Source of the DNA: Pseudomonas sp. 2FG
GTDB lineage: Bacteria; Pseudomonadota; Gammaproteobacteria; Pseudomonadales; Pseudomonadaceae
NCBI RefSeq assembly: GCF_005502935.1
Contig: NZ_SCMP01000002.1
Coordinates: 186,001 to 250,000, forward strand
DNA length: 64,000 nt
Reading direction: 5' to 3'
A program made the position numbers and the translations under genes. Below are positions 27,253-36,368 of this stretch, in pieces; the first letter of the stretch is position 1; every line of letters starts with the position of its first letter. Under the pieces are notes generated by a model. The model had not been told where the DNA came from. It saw nothing but the letters and a program-made list of their open reading frames with translations, and ran no database searches.

Positions 27253-27274
27253 GGTTAGGTCCTTCGGCCTAACC
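27253..27274. repeat. Small stem-loop between ctaA and ctaB
   Basis: GGTTAGG (27253-27259) pairs with CCTAACC (27268-27274) around TCCTTCGG. It has no T tract, so it is more likely an mRNA processing or stability element than a terminator. Confidence 0.5.
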
Positions 27275-27305
27275 TACCTTACGAATAACAAGAAGGAGAG
27301 ACGCC

Positions 27306-28205
27306 ATGGCCACTCTACTCAGCGAACAGCACAGCCAAGCCCTCTGGCGCGACTATTTGGAGTTGACCAAGCCCAAGGTCGTGGTGCTGATGCTGATCAC
27401 CTCCCTGGTCGGCATGTTCCTCGCGACTCGTGCGGGGGTGCCCTGGACCGTGCTGCTGTTCGGCAATCTGGGCATCGCCCTGTGTGCCGGCGGCGCGGCG
27501 GCGGTCAACCATGTGGTGGATCGGCGCATCGACGCGTTGATGGCGCGCACCCATAAGCGGCCGCTCGCCGAAGGCCGGGTATCACCCGCCGCGGCATTGG
27601 CTTTCGCGCTGTTGCTGTCGGTTTCGGGGCTGGTCATTCTGCTGGCTTTCACCAATGAACTGACGGCCTGGCTGACCCTGGCCTCGCTGCTGGGCTACGC
27701 GGTGCTCTACACCGGCTTTCTCAAGCGTGCCACGCCGCAGAACATCGTGATCGGTGGCTTGGCTGGCGCTGCGCCACCGCTGCTCGGCTGGGTGGCGGTG
27801 ACTGGACACCTGAGTGCGGAACCGCTGCTTCTGGTGCTGATCATCTTCGCCTGGACGCCGCCGCACTTCTGGGCCCTGGCCATCCACCGCAAGGCCGAAT
27901 ATGCCAAGGCCGACATCCCGATGTTGCCGGTGACCCACGGCGAGCATTACACCAAGGTGCATATCGTCCTTTACACCCTGGTGTTGCTGGCGGTCAGCCT
28001 GCTGCCCTACGTCATCCACATGAGTGGAACGCTCTACCTGGTTTGCGCTCTGGGTTTGGGCGCGCGCTTTCTGCATTGGGCCTGGGTGCTGTACCGTGAC
28101 AGCCAGCCACATGCGGCGATCAATACCTTCAAGTACAGTATCTACTACCTGTTCCTGTTGTTTATCGCCCTGCTGGTCGACCACTACCTGCTGCTGAATC
28201 TCTGA
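27306..28205 (+). CDS. ctaB: Protoheme IX farnesyltransferase (heme O synthase)
   Basis: A 299-residue UbiA-type prenyltransferase with about nine helices that adds a farnesyl group to heme B to make heme O, the substrate of CtaA. The two aspartate-rich prenyl-diphosphate regions are present: [20 protein letters not shown] and the loop [25 protein letters not shown] precedes the ATG. With ctaA it supplies heme A to the oxidase encoded upstream. Confidence 0.97.
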   Translation: MATLLSEQHSQALWRDYLELTKPKVVVLMLITSLVGMFLATRAGVPWTVLLFGNLGIALCAGGAAAVNHVVDRRIDALMARTHKRPLAEGRVSPAAALAFALLLSVSGLVILLAFTNELTAWLTLASLLGYAVLYTGFLKRATPQNIVIGGLAGAAPPLLGWVAVTGHLSAEPLLLVLIIFAWTPPHFWALAIHRKAEYAKADIPMLPVTHGEHYTKVHIVLYTLVLLAVSLLPYVIHMSGTLYLVCALGLGARFLHWAWVLYRDSQPHAAINTFKYSIYYLFLLFIALLVDHYLLLNL

Positions 28206-28233
28206 GCGGCTGAACTTCTGAATTGTTGAGCCT

Positions 28234-28869
28234 ATGACCCGTACTCAAATCACCGTTTTCGTTCTCGTGGCCTTGGTTGCGCTGGTGCTGGGCCTGACCG
28301 TACACAAGGTGCTCAATGGCAGGAGCCAAGGAGATCCGGCGGCGTTGATCGATGCCGGCATCATCCTGCTGCCACAAAGCCGCACGCTGCCTGACCTGAG
28401 CCTGACCAATCAGGACGGGCAGGCGGTGGCGGTCGATCAGCTCAAGGATAAATGGAGCCTGCTGTTCTTCGGCTACACCTTCTGCCCGGACATCTGCCCG
28501 ACCACCCTCGCCCAGTTGCGCGAACTCAAGGGCAAGCTGCCGGAAGAGGCGCGCAACAAGCTGCAGGTGATCCTGGTCAGCGTCGATCCGCAGCGTGATA
28601 CGCCGCCGCTACTCAAGCAGTACCTCGGTTACTTTGACCCGACGTTCCAGGGCCTGACCGGCGAGGTGGTGAGTATCCAGAAGCTGGCTAACGCGGTGAG
28701 CATCCCGTTTATCCCGGCCGATACCAGCAAGGAAAACTACACCGTCGACCACAGTGGCAACCTGGTCATCATCGGGCCGGATGGCCGTCAGCATGGTTTC
28801 ATTCGCGCGCCCCTGAATAACGAGAAGCTGGCCGTGCAGTTGCCGGTTCTGTTGCAAGGCAGAGATTGA
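28234..28869 (+). CDS. SCO1/SenC-family copper chaperone
   Basis: A 211-residue membrane-anchored thioredoxin-fold protein that delivers copper to the CuA site of subunit II. The copper ligands are C84 and C88 (FCPDICPTT) and H173 (VDHSGNLVIIG). The N-terminal helix (TVFVLVALVALVLGLTVHKV) holds it in the membrane. It is the last gene of the oxidase block, 28 bases after ctaB, and a terminator follows. Confidence 0.95.
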   Translation: MTRTQITVFVLVALVALVLGLTVHKVLNGRSQGDPAALIDAGIILLPQSRTLPDLSLTNQDGQAVAVDQLKDKWSLLFFGYTFCPDICPTTLAQLRELKGKLPEEARNKLQVILVSVDPQRDTPPLLKQYLGYFDPTFQGLTGEVVSIQKLANAVSIPFIPADTSKENYTVDHSGNLVIIGPDGRQHGFIRAPLNNEKLAVQLPVLLQGRD

Positions 28870-28887
28870 TCTAAAGCCACGCGCATA

Positions 28888-28916
28888 AAAAAGCCCGCTC
28901 AGATGAGCGGGCTTTT
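28888..28916. terminator. Bidirectional terminator between the SCO gene and metQ
   Basis: AAAAAGCCCGCTC (28888-28900) pairs with GAGCGGGCTTTTG (28905-28917) around a 4-base loop, with T and A runs on both sides. It ends both the plus-strand oxidase block and the minus-strand met operon. Confidence 0.9.
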
Positions 28917-28942
28917 GCGTTACGCGGTTGCTGCGGCCGGGT

Positions 28943-29737
28943 TTAGAACGCCGGCACTATCGCACCCTGGTACTTCTCCAGGATGAATTGCTTCACCTCC
29001 GGGCTGTTCAGCGCCTTGGCCAGTTTCTGCAGGGCGGCGGAGTCTTTGTTGTCCGGGCGCGCGACCAGGATGTTCACGTAGGGCGAGTCGCTGCCTTCGA
29101 TGGCCAGGGCATCCTTGCTCGGGTCGAGTTTGGCTTCCAGGGCGTAGTTGGTGTTGATCAACGCCAGGTCGACCTGGCCGAGCACGCGCGGCAGGGTCGC
29201 GGCTTCCAGCTCGCGCACCTTGATGGCTTTCGGGTTCTCGACGATGTCCTTGGGCGTGGCGAGGATGTTCTGCGCGTCCTTCAGCTTGATCACGCCGACC
29301 TTATTCAGCAGCAGCAAGGCCCGGCCGCCGTTGGTGGCGTCGTTGGGGATCACTACGCTGGCGCCCTGCGGCAGTTCGCTCAGGCTCTTGAACTTGCTCG
29401 AGTAGGCGCCGAAGGGTTCGACGTGAATACCGGCGACGCTGACCAGTTGGGTGCCTTTGCTCTTGTTGAACTCATCCAGGTACGGCTGGTGCTGGAAGAA
29501 GTTGGCGTCCAGGCGCTTCTCGGCCACTTGCACGTTCGGCTGCACGTAGTCGGTGAAGACCTTGACCCTCAGCTCGACACCTTGTTTGGCCAGGGCCGGC
29601 TTGATGAACTCGAGGATTTCCGCATGCGGCACCGGGGTGGCGGCGACGGTCAGGGTTTCGCCGGCCTGGGCGGCCAAAGCCGCGGCAGCATTGGAGAGCG
29701 CCGCCACGGCGGCGAAGGCAGCTAGCAATTTTTTCAT
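28943..29737 (-). CDS. metQ: Methionine ABC transporter substrate-binding protein
   Basis: A 264-residue NlpA/MetQ-family protein. After a signal peptide (MKKLLAAFAAVAALSNAAAA, cleaved near LAAQ) comes the binding domain TVAATPVPHAEILEFIKPAL and FFQHQPYLDEFNKSKG. There is no cysteine in the leader, so unlike many MetQ proteins it is not a lipoprotein but a soluble periplasmic protein, as in other Pseudomonas copies. AAGGAG precedes the ATG. It closes the metNIQ operon, 61 bases after metI. Confidence 0.93.
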   Translation of the reverse strand: MKKLLAAFAAVAALSNAAAALAAQAGETLTVAATPVPHAEILEFIKPALAKQGVELRVKVFTDYVQPNVQVAEKRLDANFFQHQPYLDEFNKSKGTQLVSVAGIHVEPFGAYSSKFKSLSELPQGASVVIPNDATNGGRALLLLNKVGVIKLKDAQNILATPKDIVENPKAIKVRELEAATLPRVLGQVDLALINTNYALEAKLDPSKDALAIEGSDSPYVNILVARPDNKDSAALQKLAKALNSPEVKQFILEKYQGAIVPAF

Positions 29738-29798
29738 CGTGTGCTCCTTGTGGGATGTCAGTCGGGGCGGCGGATAGCCGCTGATGTAGCCGAGGTTG

Positions 29799-30473
29799 TT
29801 ATTTCCTGGAGAAGTGCACCACCAGCTTGTCGCCGAGGCTTTGCAGAATCTGCACCAGCACCAGCAACAGCACGACGGTGACCACCATCACGTCGGTCTG
29901 GAAGCGCTGATAGCCGAAGCGGATCGCCAGGTCGCCGAGGCCACCGGCGCCGACCACGCCGGCCATCGCCGTGTAGGACACCAAGGTGATGGCGGTGACG
30001 GTAATGGCGGCGAAAATGCCTGGGCGGGCTTCCGGCAGCAAGGCATTCAGGATGATCTGCTGGGTGCTGGCGCCCATCGCCTGGGTCGCCTCGATGATCC
30101 CGCGATCGACCTCGCGCAGCGCGGTTTCCACCAGGCGCGCGAAGAAGGGTGTGGCGCCGACCACCAGTGGCGGAATGGCGCCGGCCACGCCCAGCGAGGT
30201 GCCGGTCAGCAGCACAGTGAAGGGGATCATCACGATCAGCAGGATGATGAACGGCAGCGAGCGCAGCACGTTGACCACCAGCGAGAGCAGCGCATACAGC
30301 GCCTTCTGCTCGAACATCTGCCGCGGCCCGGTGAGGAACAACAGCACGCCCAGTGGCAGCCCCAGCAGGATGGTGAACAGCAGCGAGCCGCCGAGCATCA
30401 ACAGGGTGTCGAGGCTCGCCAGCCAGATCTCATACCAGTCGACGTGGGTGAAGAAGGCCAAAAGAGCATCCAT
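29799..30473 (-). CDS. metI: Methionine ABC transporter permease
   Basis: A 224-residue permease with five helices and the cytoplasmic EAA loop (ALREVDRGIIEATQAMGAST). It forms the homodimeric channel with MetN. The ATG at 30473 overlaps the metN stop by one base (TGATG), indicating coupled translation. Confidence 0.95.
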   Translation of the reverse strand: MDALLAFFTHVDWYEIWLASLDTLLMLGGSLLFTILLGLPLGVLLFLTGPRQMFEQKALYALLSLVVNVLRSLPFIILLIVMIPFTVLLTGTSLGVAGAIPPLVVGATPFFARLVETALREVDRGIIEATQAMGASTQQIILNALLPEARPGIFAAITVTAITLVSYTAMAGVVGAGGLGDLAIRFGYQRFQTDVMVVTVVLLLVLVQILQSLGDKLVVHFSRK

Positions 30474-31480
30474 CAGCGCAGTACCTCCACATGCACGTCG
30501 GCAGCCTGGAAGCGCGCCAGGGCCTGCTCGAAACTGCCACCGGTCAGGGCCAGTGTCAGTTGACCGTAAGGGGTTTGCTTGATGCGGTCGATGCGCCCGG
30601 CGAGGATGCTGTAATCCACCCCGGTCTCCCGCGCCACGGTGCCGAGTAGCGGCGCATAGGTCGCTTCACCCTGGAAGGTCAGGCGCAAGATGCGCCCCGG
30701 GACATGGGCGAAATCGTCGCGCTGCTCGCCCTCATCGATCTGTTCGTCTTCCAGCACGAAGCGCTTGGTGGTCGGCTGTTGCGGATGCAGGAACACTTCA
30801 GACACCGGGCCTTGCTCGACTATCACCCCGGCGTCCATCACCGCCACGCGATCGCAGACCCTGCGGATGACGTCCATCTCGTGGGTGATCAGCACTATGG
30901 TCAGGTTCAGCTCGCGGTTGATCTGCGCCAGCAGCTCCAGCACCGAGGCCGTGGTTTGTGGGTCGAGGGCGCTGGTGGCCTCGTCGCACAGCAGGATCTT
31001 CGGCTGGGTCGCCAGCGCGCGGGCGATGCCGACGCGCTGTTTCTGCCCGCCGGACAGTTGCGCCGGGTACTTCTTGGCGTGCTCGCCGAGGCCGACCCGC
31101 TCGAGCAGCTCGGCCACCCGTTGCTCGATGTCGCGGCGCGACAGCTCGCCGGCCAGCTTCAACGGCAGGGCGACGTTGTCGGCGACGCTTTTCGAGGCGA
31201 GCAGATTGAAGTGCTGGAAGATCATCCCGACCTGTTGGCGGAAGCGCCGCAGGCCCTTGGCGTCCAGCGCGGTGACGTCGTCACCGTCGATCTGGATGCG
31301 TCCGCCGGACGGCTCTTCCAGGCGATTGACCAGGCGCAGCAGGGTACTCTTGCCGGCGCCGGAGTGGCCGATGATGCCGAACACTTCACCGCGGGCGATG
31401 CTCAGGTCGGTGGGCTGCAGGGCCGGAATGTCGCGGCCACTGACGCGGTACGCCTTGTGGACCTGGTGGAAGTCGATCAC
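30473..31480 (-). CDS. metN: Methionine ABC transporter ATP-binding protein
   Basis: A 335-residue ATPase. Walker A is [12 protein letters not shown], the signature motif is [15 protein letters not shown], Walker B is [11 protein letters not shown], and the C-terminal regulatory domain (residues 260-335) is present; it mediates inhibition by methionine in MetN. The start is GTG at 31480. The 220 bases upstream to the next gene must hold the promoter; I see no clear S-box-like structure. Confidence 0.95.
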   Translation of the reverse strand: MIDFHQVHKAYRVSGRDIPALQPTDLSIARGEVFGIIGHSGAGKSTLLRLVNRLEEPSGGRIQIDGDDVTALDAKGLRRFRQQVGMIFQHFNLLASKSVADNVALPLKLAGELSRRDIEQRVAELLERVGLGEHAKKYPAQLSGGQKQRVGIARALATQPKILLCDEATSALDPQTTASVLELLAQINRELNLTIVLITHEMDVIRRVCDRVAVMDAGVIVEQGPVSEVFLHPQQPTTKRFVLEDEQIDEGEQRDDFAHVPGRILRLTFQGEATYAPLLGTVARETGVDYSILAGRIDRIKQTPYGQLTLALTGGSFEQALARFQAADVHVEVLR

Positions 31481-31700
31481 GGGTTAAACCTTTTGGGTTT
31501 TTCGGTCTGCCGGGTAGGCATGAGGGGGCGCTAGTCTAGCCGGCACTTAATAGGCCGCAAAAATCTTTATAGGCCTATGGCTATAGCGAAAGCGTATTAG
31601 GGCCGGCGCAAGAGCGATCCATGACCGCGAGACCCAGCCAACAAGCAATACGAGCTCTCGGGTCGGTCGCGGCCATGGGCCGCTCCTACCAAGCCCTTCG

Positions 31701-32558
31701 TCAACCCTTGTGCTGCGGGCTGAGCAGCAGGCGCGGCACTTGCCCCGGCTTGATTAGCTGCGACAGGCGCGGGCTGAAGTTCGGGTCGATTTTCTTGATC
31801 CGCGCCGAGAGCAAGGCGGCCACCCAAGGGAAGTCCTTGGCCTGGCGAACTTCGATGCGCACCGCGCAGTTAAACGCCACGACATCGGCGGCGACCGCAT
31901 CGAGCAAGCTGCGCAGGCGTTCGTTGTCCTGGGTGTCCAGCATCGGCAGGGGGATCGCGCTGCTGCTGGCCGCCGGGTCGATCAAGCGGGCCACGGGTGT
32001 GCTCGGCGGCACGGCGGGCGTTGTCGTCGGCGCGGTGCTGGGCGGTTGGCTGGCGGCGGCTTGGCGCTCGGCGGCCAGGCGCTGTTGCCGGGCCTGTTCG
32101 CTGCGCGCGGCCGCGTCACTGGCGGCGGCTTGCGCCGCGCGGCTGCGGGCCTGTTCGGCGGCGCTCAGCTCGGCGGTACGCGCCTGGGCGATGGCGCTAT
32201 CCAGGCCGGTGGTCAGTGCCGGGGCTTGCGGCATAAAACCGCGGGCACGGCTCAGGGCCTTGGCGGCGCTATCCAGATCGCCTTGTTGCAGCGCGTTCTG
32301 GCCTTGTTGCAGGTAGGCCTCGGCCAGCTGGCGCTGGTACTGTTCCAGGCGCGTATCGCCGGCGGCGCGCTGCTGCAACGCGCCGAGCTGGCTTTCGGCC
32401 TCGCTGAGTTGGCCGCTGGCCAGGCTCTGGTCCAACTGGCGGAACGCCGTGATCAGCTCATCGGTCGGCACCACAGTGTTGTTCGACGGGCTCTGGCATG
32501 CGGCTAACAGCAGGGAAATAGCCACAATGGGCAGACAACGGGTAGCGAACGGCTTCAT
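31701..32558 (-). CDS. Lipoprotein with coiled-coil, unknown function
   Basis: A 285-residue lipoprotein. The signal ends in LLLAACQS with the lipidated Cys at residue 20. The mature protein has a helical TPR-like half (LITAFRQLDQSLASGQLSEA, then YLQQGQNALQQGDLDSAAKA), an alanine- and glutamine-rich coiled coil, a threonine- and proline-rich linker, and a compact C-terminal domain (DFPWVAALLSARIKKIDPNF). It corresponds to the conserved gene between the met and znu loci in Pseudomonas (PA5502 type). The ATG at 32558 is taken because it directly precedes the signal. No function is known. Confidence 0.82.
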   Translation of the reverse strand: MKPFATRCLPIVAISLLLAACQSPSNNTVVPTDELITAFRQLDQSLASGQLSEAESQLGALQQRAAGDTRLEQYQRQLAEAYLQQGQNALQQGDLDSAAKALSRARGFMPQAPALTTGLDSAIAQARTAELSAAEQARSRAAQAAASDAAARSEQARQQRLAAERQAAASQPPSTAPTTTPAVPPSTPVARLIDPAASSSAIPLPMLDTQDNERLRSLLDAVAADVVAFNCAVRIEVRQAKDFPWVAALLSARIKKIDPNFSPRLSQLIKPGQVPRLLLSPQHKG

Positions 32559-32662
32559 TCCTGCAACTCTCAGATGGCGCAAAACACGCGAGTCTACACC
32601 CCGTGAGGGGCTGGAACCAAACCTCGGCTGGCGTGCGCCTTTGGCGCCGTGCTCCGTCGCCG

Positions 32663-33451
32663 CTACGCGGTACGGCGCGGCAGAGCGAAGCTCAACAGGA
32701 ACAGCGCCGCCGCCGAGACCACGATCGACGGCCCGGCCGGCGTGTCCTTGAACCAGGACAGCGCCAAGCCTGCGCAGACGGCGAGCAAGCCGAGCAGGCT
32801 GGCGCCGCAGGCCATCTGTTCCGGCGTGCGCGCATGGCGTTGGGCGGCGGCGGCCGGAATGATCAGCAGCGAGGTGATCAGCAGCACGCCGACAATCTTC
32901 ATCGCCACGGCAATCACCACCGCGATCAACAGCATCAACGCCAGGCGCAGGCTGGCGATGGGCAGGCCCTCGACCTTGGCCAGTTCCTCATGCACGGTGA
33001 CCGCCAGCAGCGGCCGCCACAGGGCGGTCAACGTCAGCAGCACCAGCGCGCTGCCGCCGAGAATCCAGGCCAGATCGCCGGGACTGACGGCGAGCAGGTC
33101 GCCGAACAGGTAGCCCATCAGGTCGATCCGCACGTCGCGCATAAAGCTCAGCACCACCAGGCCCAGCGACAGGGTGGTCGGTGCGAGAATCCCCAGCAGG
33201 GTGTCGGAGGCCAGCGGTTGACGCTGTTGCAGGGTGACCAGCAGCACCGCGAGCAGCACACAGCCGACCGTCACCGCCAGGGTCGGGCTGACGTCCAGCA
33301 GCAGGCCGAGGGCCACGCCGAGCAGCGCGGCATGCGCGAGGGTGTCGCCGAAATAGGCCATGCGCCGCCAGACCACGAAGGAGCCCAGCGGCCCGGCGAC
33401 CAGCGCCAGGGCCAAACCGGCGAGCAGGGCGTTGAGGAGAAAATCAGGCAT
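32663..33451 (-). CDS. znuB: Zinc ABC transporter permease
   Basis: A 262-residue permease of the ABC-3 family with about eight helices ([40 protein letters not shown]). It imports zinc across the inner membrane with ZnuA and ZnuC. The ATG at 33451 is preferred to one at 33475 because it matches known ZnuB N-termini. It overlaps znuC by 8 bases. Confidence 0.95.
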   Translation of the reverse strand: MPDFLLNALLAGLALALVAGPLGSFVVWRRMAYFGDTLAHAALLGVALGLLLDVSPTLAVTVGCVLLAVLLVTLQQRQPLASDTLLGILAPTTLSLGLVVLSFMRDVRIDLMGYLFGDLLAVSPGDLAWILGGSALVLLTLTALWRPLLAVTVHEELAKVEGLPIASLRLALMLLIAVVIAVAMKIVGVLLITSLLIIPAAAAQRHARTPEQMACGASLLGLLAVCAGLALSWFKDTPAGPSIVVSAAALFLLSFALPRRTA

Positions 33452-34253
33452 GGTTGCAGCCATCTCCGTGGACATGGGGTTGCACTTGGCCCTGGATGGT
33501 CAGGCCGCCGGCCGGCGGCTCGGCAACTACCGCACCGTGCAGGTCATGGGCGTGGTCGTGGCGGTGGTGGTAGATCGCCAAATCCTGGGCGTCCTGACCA
33601 AACAACTCGACGAAGGCCGGGTCGCCACTGACCTGTTCCGGATGGCCGGAGCAGCAGACGTGCCGGTTTAGGCAGACCACCTGGTCGGTGGTGCTCATCA
33701 CCAGATGCAAGTCGTGGGAGACCATCAGCACGCCGCAGCCGTGGCGGTCGCGCAGGCGGGTGATCAGCCGATACAGCTCGGCCTGGCCGGCCACATCGAC
33801 GCCTTGTACCGGTTCGTCGAGGACCAGCAGCTCGGGTTCGCGCAGCAGCGCGCGGGCTAGTAGCACGCGCTGCAGTTCGCCGCCGGAGATGCCTTGCAGC
33901 GGGCTGTCGATCACCTGTTCGGCGCCGACTTCGGCCAAGGCGGCGAGTGCGCGCGGACGATCGACGCCCGGCACCAGGCGCAGAAAGCGCAGCACCGAGA
34001 GCGGCAGGGTGGCGTCCACATGGAGCTTCTGCGGCATATAGCCGATGCGCAGTTTCGGCTTGCGCCAGACGCTGCCGACCTCGGTTTTCAGCAGGCCGAG
34101 CACGGCGCGCACCAGGGTGGTCTTGCCGGCGCCGTTGGGGCCGATCAGGGTGACGATCTCCCCCGGCTGCACGCTGAGCTGCACATCCTTCAGCACGCTT
34201 TGCCCGGCGAAGCTGACGCCAACGCCCTGGAGGCGGATCAGTGCGTTGCTCAT
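33444..34253 (-). CDS. znuC: Zinc ABC transporter ATP-binding protein
   Basis: A 269-residue ATPase with Walker [14 protein letters not shown], signature [15 protein letters not shown] and Walker [13 protein letters not shown]. The C-terminal tail is rich in histidine ([23 protein letters not shown]), a common feature of ZnuC that may buffer zinc. The start overlaps the zur stop by 4 bases (ATGA). Confidence 0.95.
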   Translation of the reverse strand: MSNALIRLQGVGVSFAGQSVLKDVQLSVQPGEIVTLIGPNGAGKTTLVRAVLGLLKTEVGSVWRKPKLRIGYMPQKLHVDATLPLSVLRFLRLVPGVDRPRALAALAEVGAEQVIDSPLQGISGGELQRVLLARALLREPELLVLDEPVQGVDVAGQAELYRLITRLRDRHGCGVLMVSHDLHLVMSTTDQVVCLNRHVCCSGHPEQVSGDPAFVELFGQDAQDLAIYHHRHDHAHDLHGAVVAEPPAGGLTIQGQVQPHVHGDGCNHA

Positions 34254-34735
34254 TCGGCCTTCCGGCAGCCGGCGCACAGGCCGACGACTTCGACCGTCTG
34301 GCCTTCCACCGCGAAGCCAACGGCGTTGGCGCTGGCGACAATAGCCTCACTGATCGCCAACTGTTCCAGCTCGATCGCCGCGTGGCAGCTGCGACAGATC
34401 AGGAACTGGCCTTGATGGGCGTGTTCCGGGTGGTTGCAGCCGACGAAGGCGTTGAGCGAGGCGATGCGATGCACCAGACCGTTTTCCAGCAGGAAATCCA
34501 GCGCCCGATAGACAGTCGGCGGCGCGGCACGCCGGCCATCTTCTTCGGCCAGCACGCCGAGAATGTCGTAGGCGCCCAGCGGCTTGTGGCTCTGCCAGAC
34601 CAGCTCCAGCACCCGCCGACGCAGGGTGGTCAGGCGCAGACCCAGGCGGGCGCAGATGGCGTCGGCTTCTGCCAGGGCGTTATGCACGCAATGGGAGTGA
34701 TCGTGGGGGCGGGAAGCCAGGGGGGTCAGGATCAT
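34250..34735 (-). CDS. zur: Zinc uptake regulator Zur (Fur family)
   Basis: A 161-residue Fur-family repressor. The winged-helix part ([20 protein letters not shown], then [20 protein letters not shown]) is followed by a dimerisation domain with zinc ligands H104 and H106 region ([20 protein letters not shown]) and CAGC at the end. When zinc is ample it represses znuA and the zur-znuC-znuB operon through the site at 34762-34774. Confidence 0.95.
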   Translation of the reverse strand: MILTPLASRPHDHSHCVHNALAEADAICARLGLRLTTLRRRVLELVWQSHKPLGAYDILGVLAEEDGRRAAPPTVYRALDFLLENGLVHRIASLNAFVGCNHPEHAHQGQFLICRSCHAAIELEQLAISEAIVASANAVGFAVEGQTVEVVGLCAGCRKAE

Positions 34736-34761
34736 GGGCGGCGACGGCTGCTGGAAGAGAC

Positions 34762-34774
34762 GTTATTCTATAAC
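34762..34774. promoter_or_regulatory. Zur box in the zur/znuA interval
   Basis: GTTAT-TCT-ATAAC is a perfect palindrome with a 3-base centre, the form of the proteobacterial Zur site (GTTATA-containing). It is 27 bases from the zur start and 25 from znuA, so one bound dimer pair could block both promoters. Confidence 0.85.
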
Positions 34775-34798
34775 TCTTTCGCTGCGGAGTGTGCCCCC

Positions 34799-35716
34799 GT
34801 GTCGCGTTTGCTCGCCCTGCTGTTTTTTGTCCTCTGCGCGGCTTCGGCCCAGGCGCAGGTGCGCCTGCTGACCAGCATCAAGCCCCTGCAACTGATCGCC
34901 GCGGCGGTGCAGGAGGGGGTCGGTACGCCCGAGGTGTTGCTGCCACCGGGCGCTTCGCCGCACCACTATGCCTTGCGCCCGTCGGATGTGCGGCGAGTGC
35001 GTGAGGTCGAGCTGCTGTATTGGATCGGCCCGGATATGGAAGGCTTCCTGCCCCGCGTGCTGCAGGGCCGCAGCCTGCCCAGCGTGGCCGTGCAAGGCTT
35101 GCCGGGTTTGAGCCTGCGGCATTTTGGCGAGGATTCGGCGGCGCATGCGGAGGCTGCCGATGCTGCGGATGAGCACGATCATGAACACCGCCCAGGCACG
35201 CTGGACGCGCATCTGTGGCTGCTGCCGGCCAATGCGCGGGTGATCGCCGCGCGGATGGCCGCCGACCTGGCGGCCGCCGACCCGGCCAATGCCGCGCGCT
35301 ATCAGGCCAACCTCGAGGCGTTCGGCGAGCGCCTGACGGCCTTGGATCAGCGCTTGCAAGCGCGTCTGGCCGGCGTCGCCGGCAAGCCCTACTTCGTGTT
35401 CCACGAAGCCTACGATTATTTCGAGGCGGCCTATGGCCTGCAGCACGCCGGGGTGCTCAGCGTGGCCAGCGAGGTGCAGCCGGGGGCGCAGCATGTCGCG
35501 GCGATGCGCGCGCGTTTGCAGCAGGTGGGTGCGACTTGCGTGTTCAGCGAGCCGCCGCTGCGCCCGCGGCTGGCGGAGACCCTTAGCGCCGGTTTGCCGG
35601 TGCGCCTGGCTGAGTTGGATGCCATGGGTGCTGCGTTGCCGGTGGAGGTCACGGGCTATGAGGCATTGCTGGAAAACCTGGCCGACGGCCTGGTGGAGTG
35701 CCTGAGCAGCCTATAG
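34799..35716 (+). CDS. znuA: Zinc ABC transporter substrate-binding protein
   Basis: A 305-residue periplasmic zinc-binding protein. The signal MSRLLALLFFVLCAASAQA is followed by a cluster A-I fold: HHYALRPSDV (first ligand), a short acidic His loop (DEHDHEHRPG), LDAHLWLLP (second ligand), FVFHEAYDYF (third), and the C-terminal lobe. It hands zinc to ZnuBC. The GTG at 34799 follows GGAG by 9 bases. The frame is open for 186 codons upstream but that part is antisense to zur and not coding. Confidence 0.94.
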   Translation: MSRLLALLFFVLCAASAQAQVRLLTSIKPLQLIAAAVQEGVGTPEVLLPPGASPHHYALRPSDVRRVREVELLYWIGPDMEGFLPRVLQGRSLPSVAVQGLPGLSLRHFGEDSAAHAEAADAADEHDHEHRPGTLDAHLWLLPANARVIAARMAADLAAADPANAARYQANLEAFGERLTALDQRLQARLAGVAGKPYFVFHEAYDYFEAAYGLQHAGVLSVASEVQPGAQHVAAMRARLQQVGATCVFSEPPLRPRLAETLSAGLPVRLAELDAMGAALPVEVTGYEALLENLADGLVECLSSL

Positions 35717-35804
35717 CTGCGCGGCGTAGCTCGGGTTGAAGCGCGCCGCTCAGCCCAACCTACACCCTGTCGCCCCTCTTAGAAGGCGAAAGGCCGCACG
35801 AAGG

Positions 35805-35830
35805 GTGGAAAACCGCGAAGCGTTTTCCAC
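35805..35830. repeat. Inverted repeat between znuA and the restriction module
   Basis: GTGGAAAAC (35805-35813) pairs with GTTTTCCAC (35822-35830) around an 8-base loop. It resembles a palindrome class repeated in Pseudomonas intergenic DNA. It lies at the left edge of the inserted module and may mark the end of the core sequence. Confidence 0.55.
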
Positions 35831-35874
35831 TGAACAGTGGCTACAGATCGAATAGGCATCACCGGGTGAACCAC

Positions 35875-36273
35875 CTATTCGCCGGCTTTTAGCGCTTTGT
35901 CGAATGCCAGGATCACTTCGCGAATGATCTTGCGCTGCTCTGTCGGCAGGTCGAGATAGGCCTGCATCACTTCGCGCTCTTCACCCATTAAGGCCTGGTC
36001 CCAGCGACTGCGGATTTCCTGGATGCGCTGCACGGCGCCTTCGCCAAAACGCAGGGCTTGCGGATCGACCCGCAGCCACTCGGCCAGTACTTGCAGTTTG
36101 TCTTGCTCAGGAAGCGACTCGCCGCGCAGCCAACGTCTTACCGCCTGGAAAGTGATCGGGTTACCCCAATAGTGAAGGTTGAACTCCCGCTCAAGAACCG
36201 ACGGACGAGGCTCGTAGCCGGCGGCGAGCATGGCGGTTTTCAGACGTTCGGCGAACTGGGCTTTCTCATTCAT
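35875..36273 (-). CDS. HTH regulator of the restriction-modification module
   Basis: A 132-residue transcription factor. The N-terminal half is a lambda-repressor-like helix-turn-helix (FAERLKTAMLAAGYEPRPSV, then GNPITFQAVRRWLRGESLPE), and the C-terminal half is helical (EEREVMQAYLDLPTEQRKII). The ATG at 36273 (MNEKAQFAERLK) sits at the end of the operator region, so a longer frame reaching 36315 would cross an operator. It is divergent from the methyltransferase with a 95-bp shared interval full of GTTCAA/TTGAAC sites. The layout is that of a controller protein which times methylase and nuclease expression. Confidence 0.85.
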   Translation of the reverse strand: MNEKAQFAERLKTAMLAAGYEPRPSVLEREFNLHYWGNPITFQAVRRWLRGESLPEQDKLQVLAEWLRVDPQALRFGEGAVQRIQEIRSRWDQALMGEEREVMQAYLDLPTEQRKIIREVILAFDKALKAGE

Positions 36274-36293
36274 GGCGGCGAATTTGAAGCGCA

Positions 36294-36359
36294 GTTCAAT
36301 CAATAAGTTGAACACCTGTTCGGTTTTCTATTGAATTAATAGTTCAATACGAATTGAAC
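36294..36359. promoter_or_regulatory. Multi-site operator between regulator and methyltransferase
   Basis: Arms of the same GTTCAA/TTGAAC motif repeat through the interval: GTTCAAT (36294-36300) with GTTGAAC (36307-36313); ATTGAA (36330-36335) with TTCAAT (36343-36348); and GTTCAAT (36342-36348) with ATTGAAC (36353-36359), the last a perfect palindrome around ACGA. The first pair lies 21 bases before the regulator start. The last touches the AGGA ribosome-binding site (36360-36363) of the methyltransferase at 36369. Occupancy of the last site would cover mod initiation. Confidence 0.75.
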
Positions 36360-36368
36360 AGGATTTCC

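Noticed and set aside
34241-34798. N-terminal extension of znuA by 186 codons
   Set aside because: The extension is antisense to zur. The signal peptide, Zur box and ribosome-binding site all place the start at 34799.
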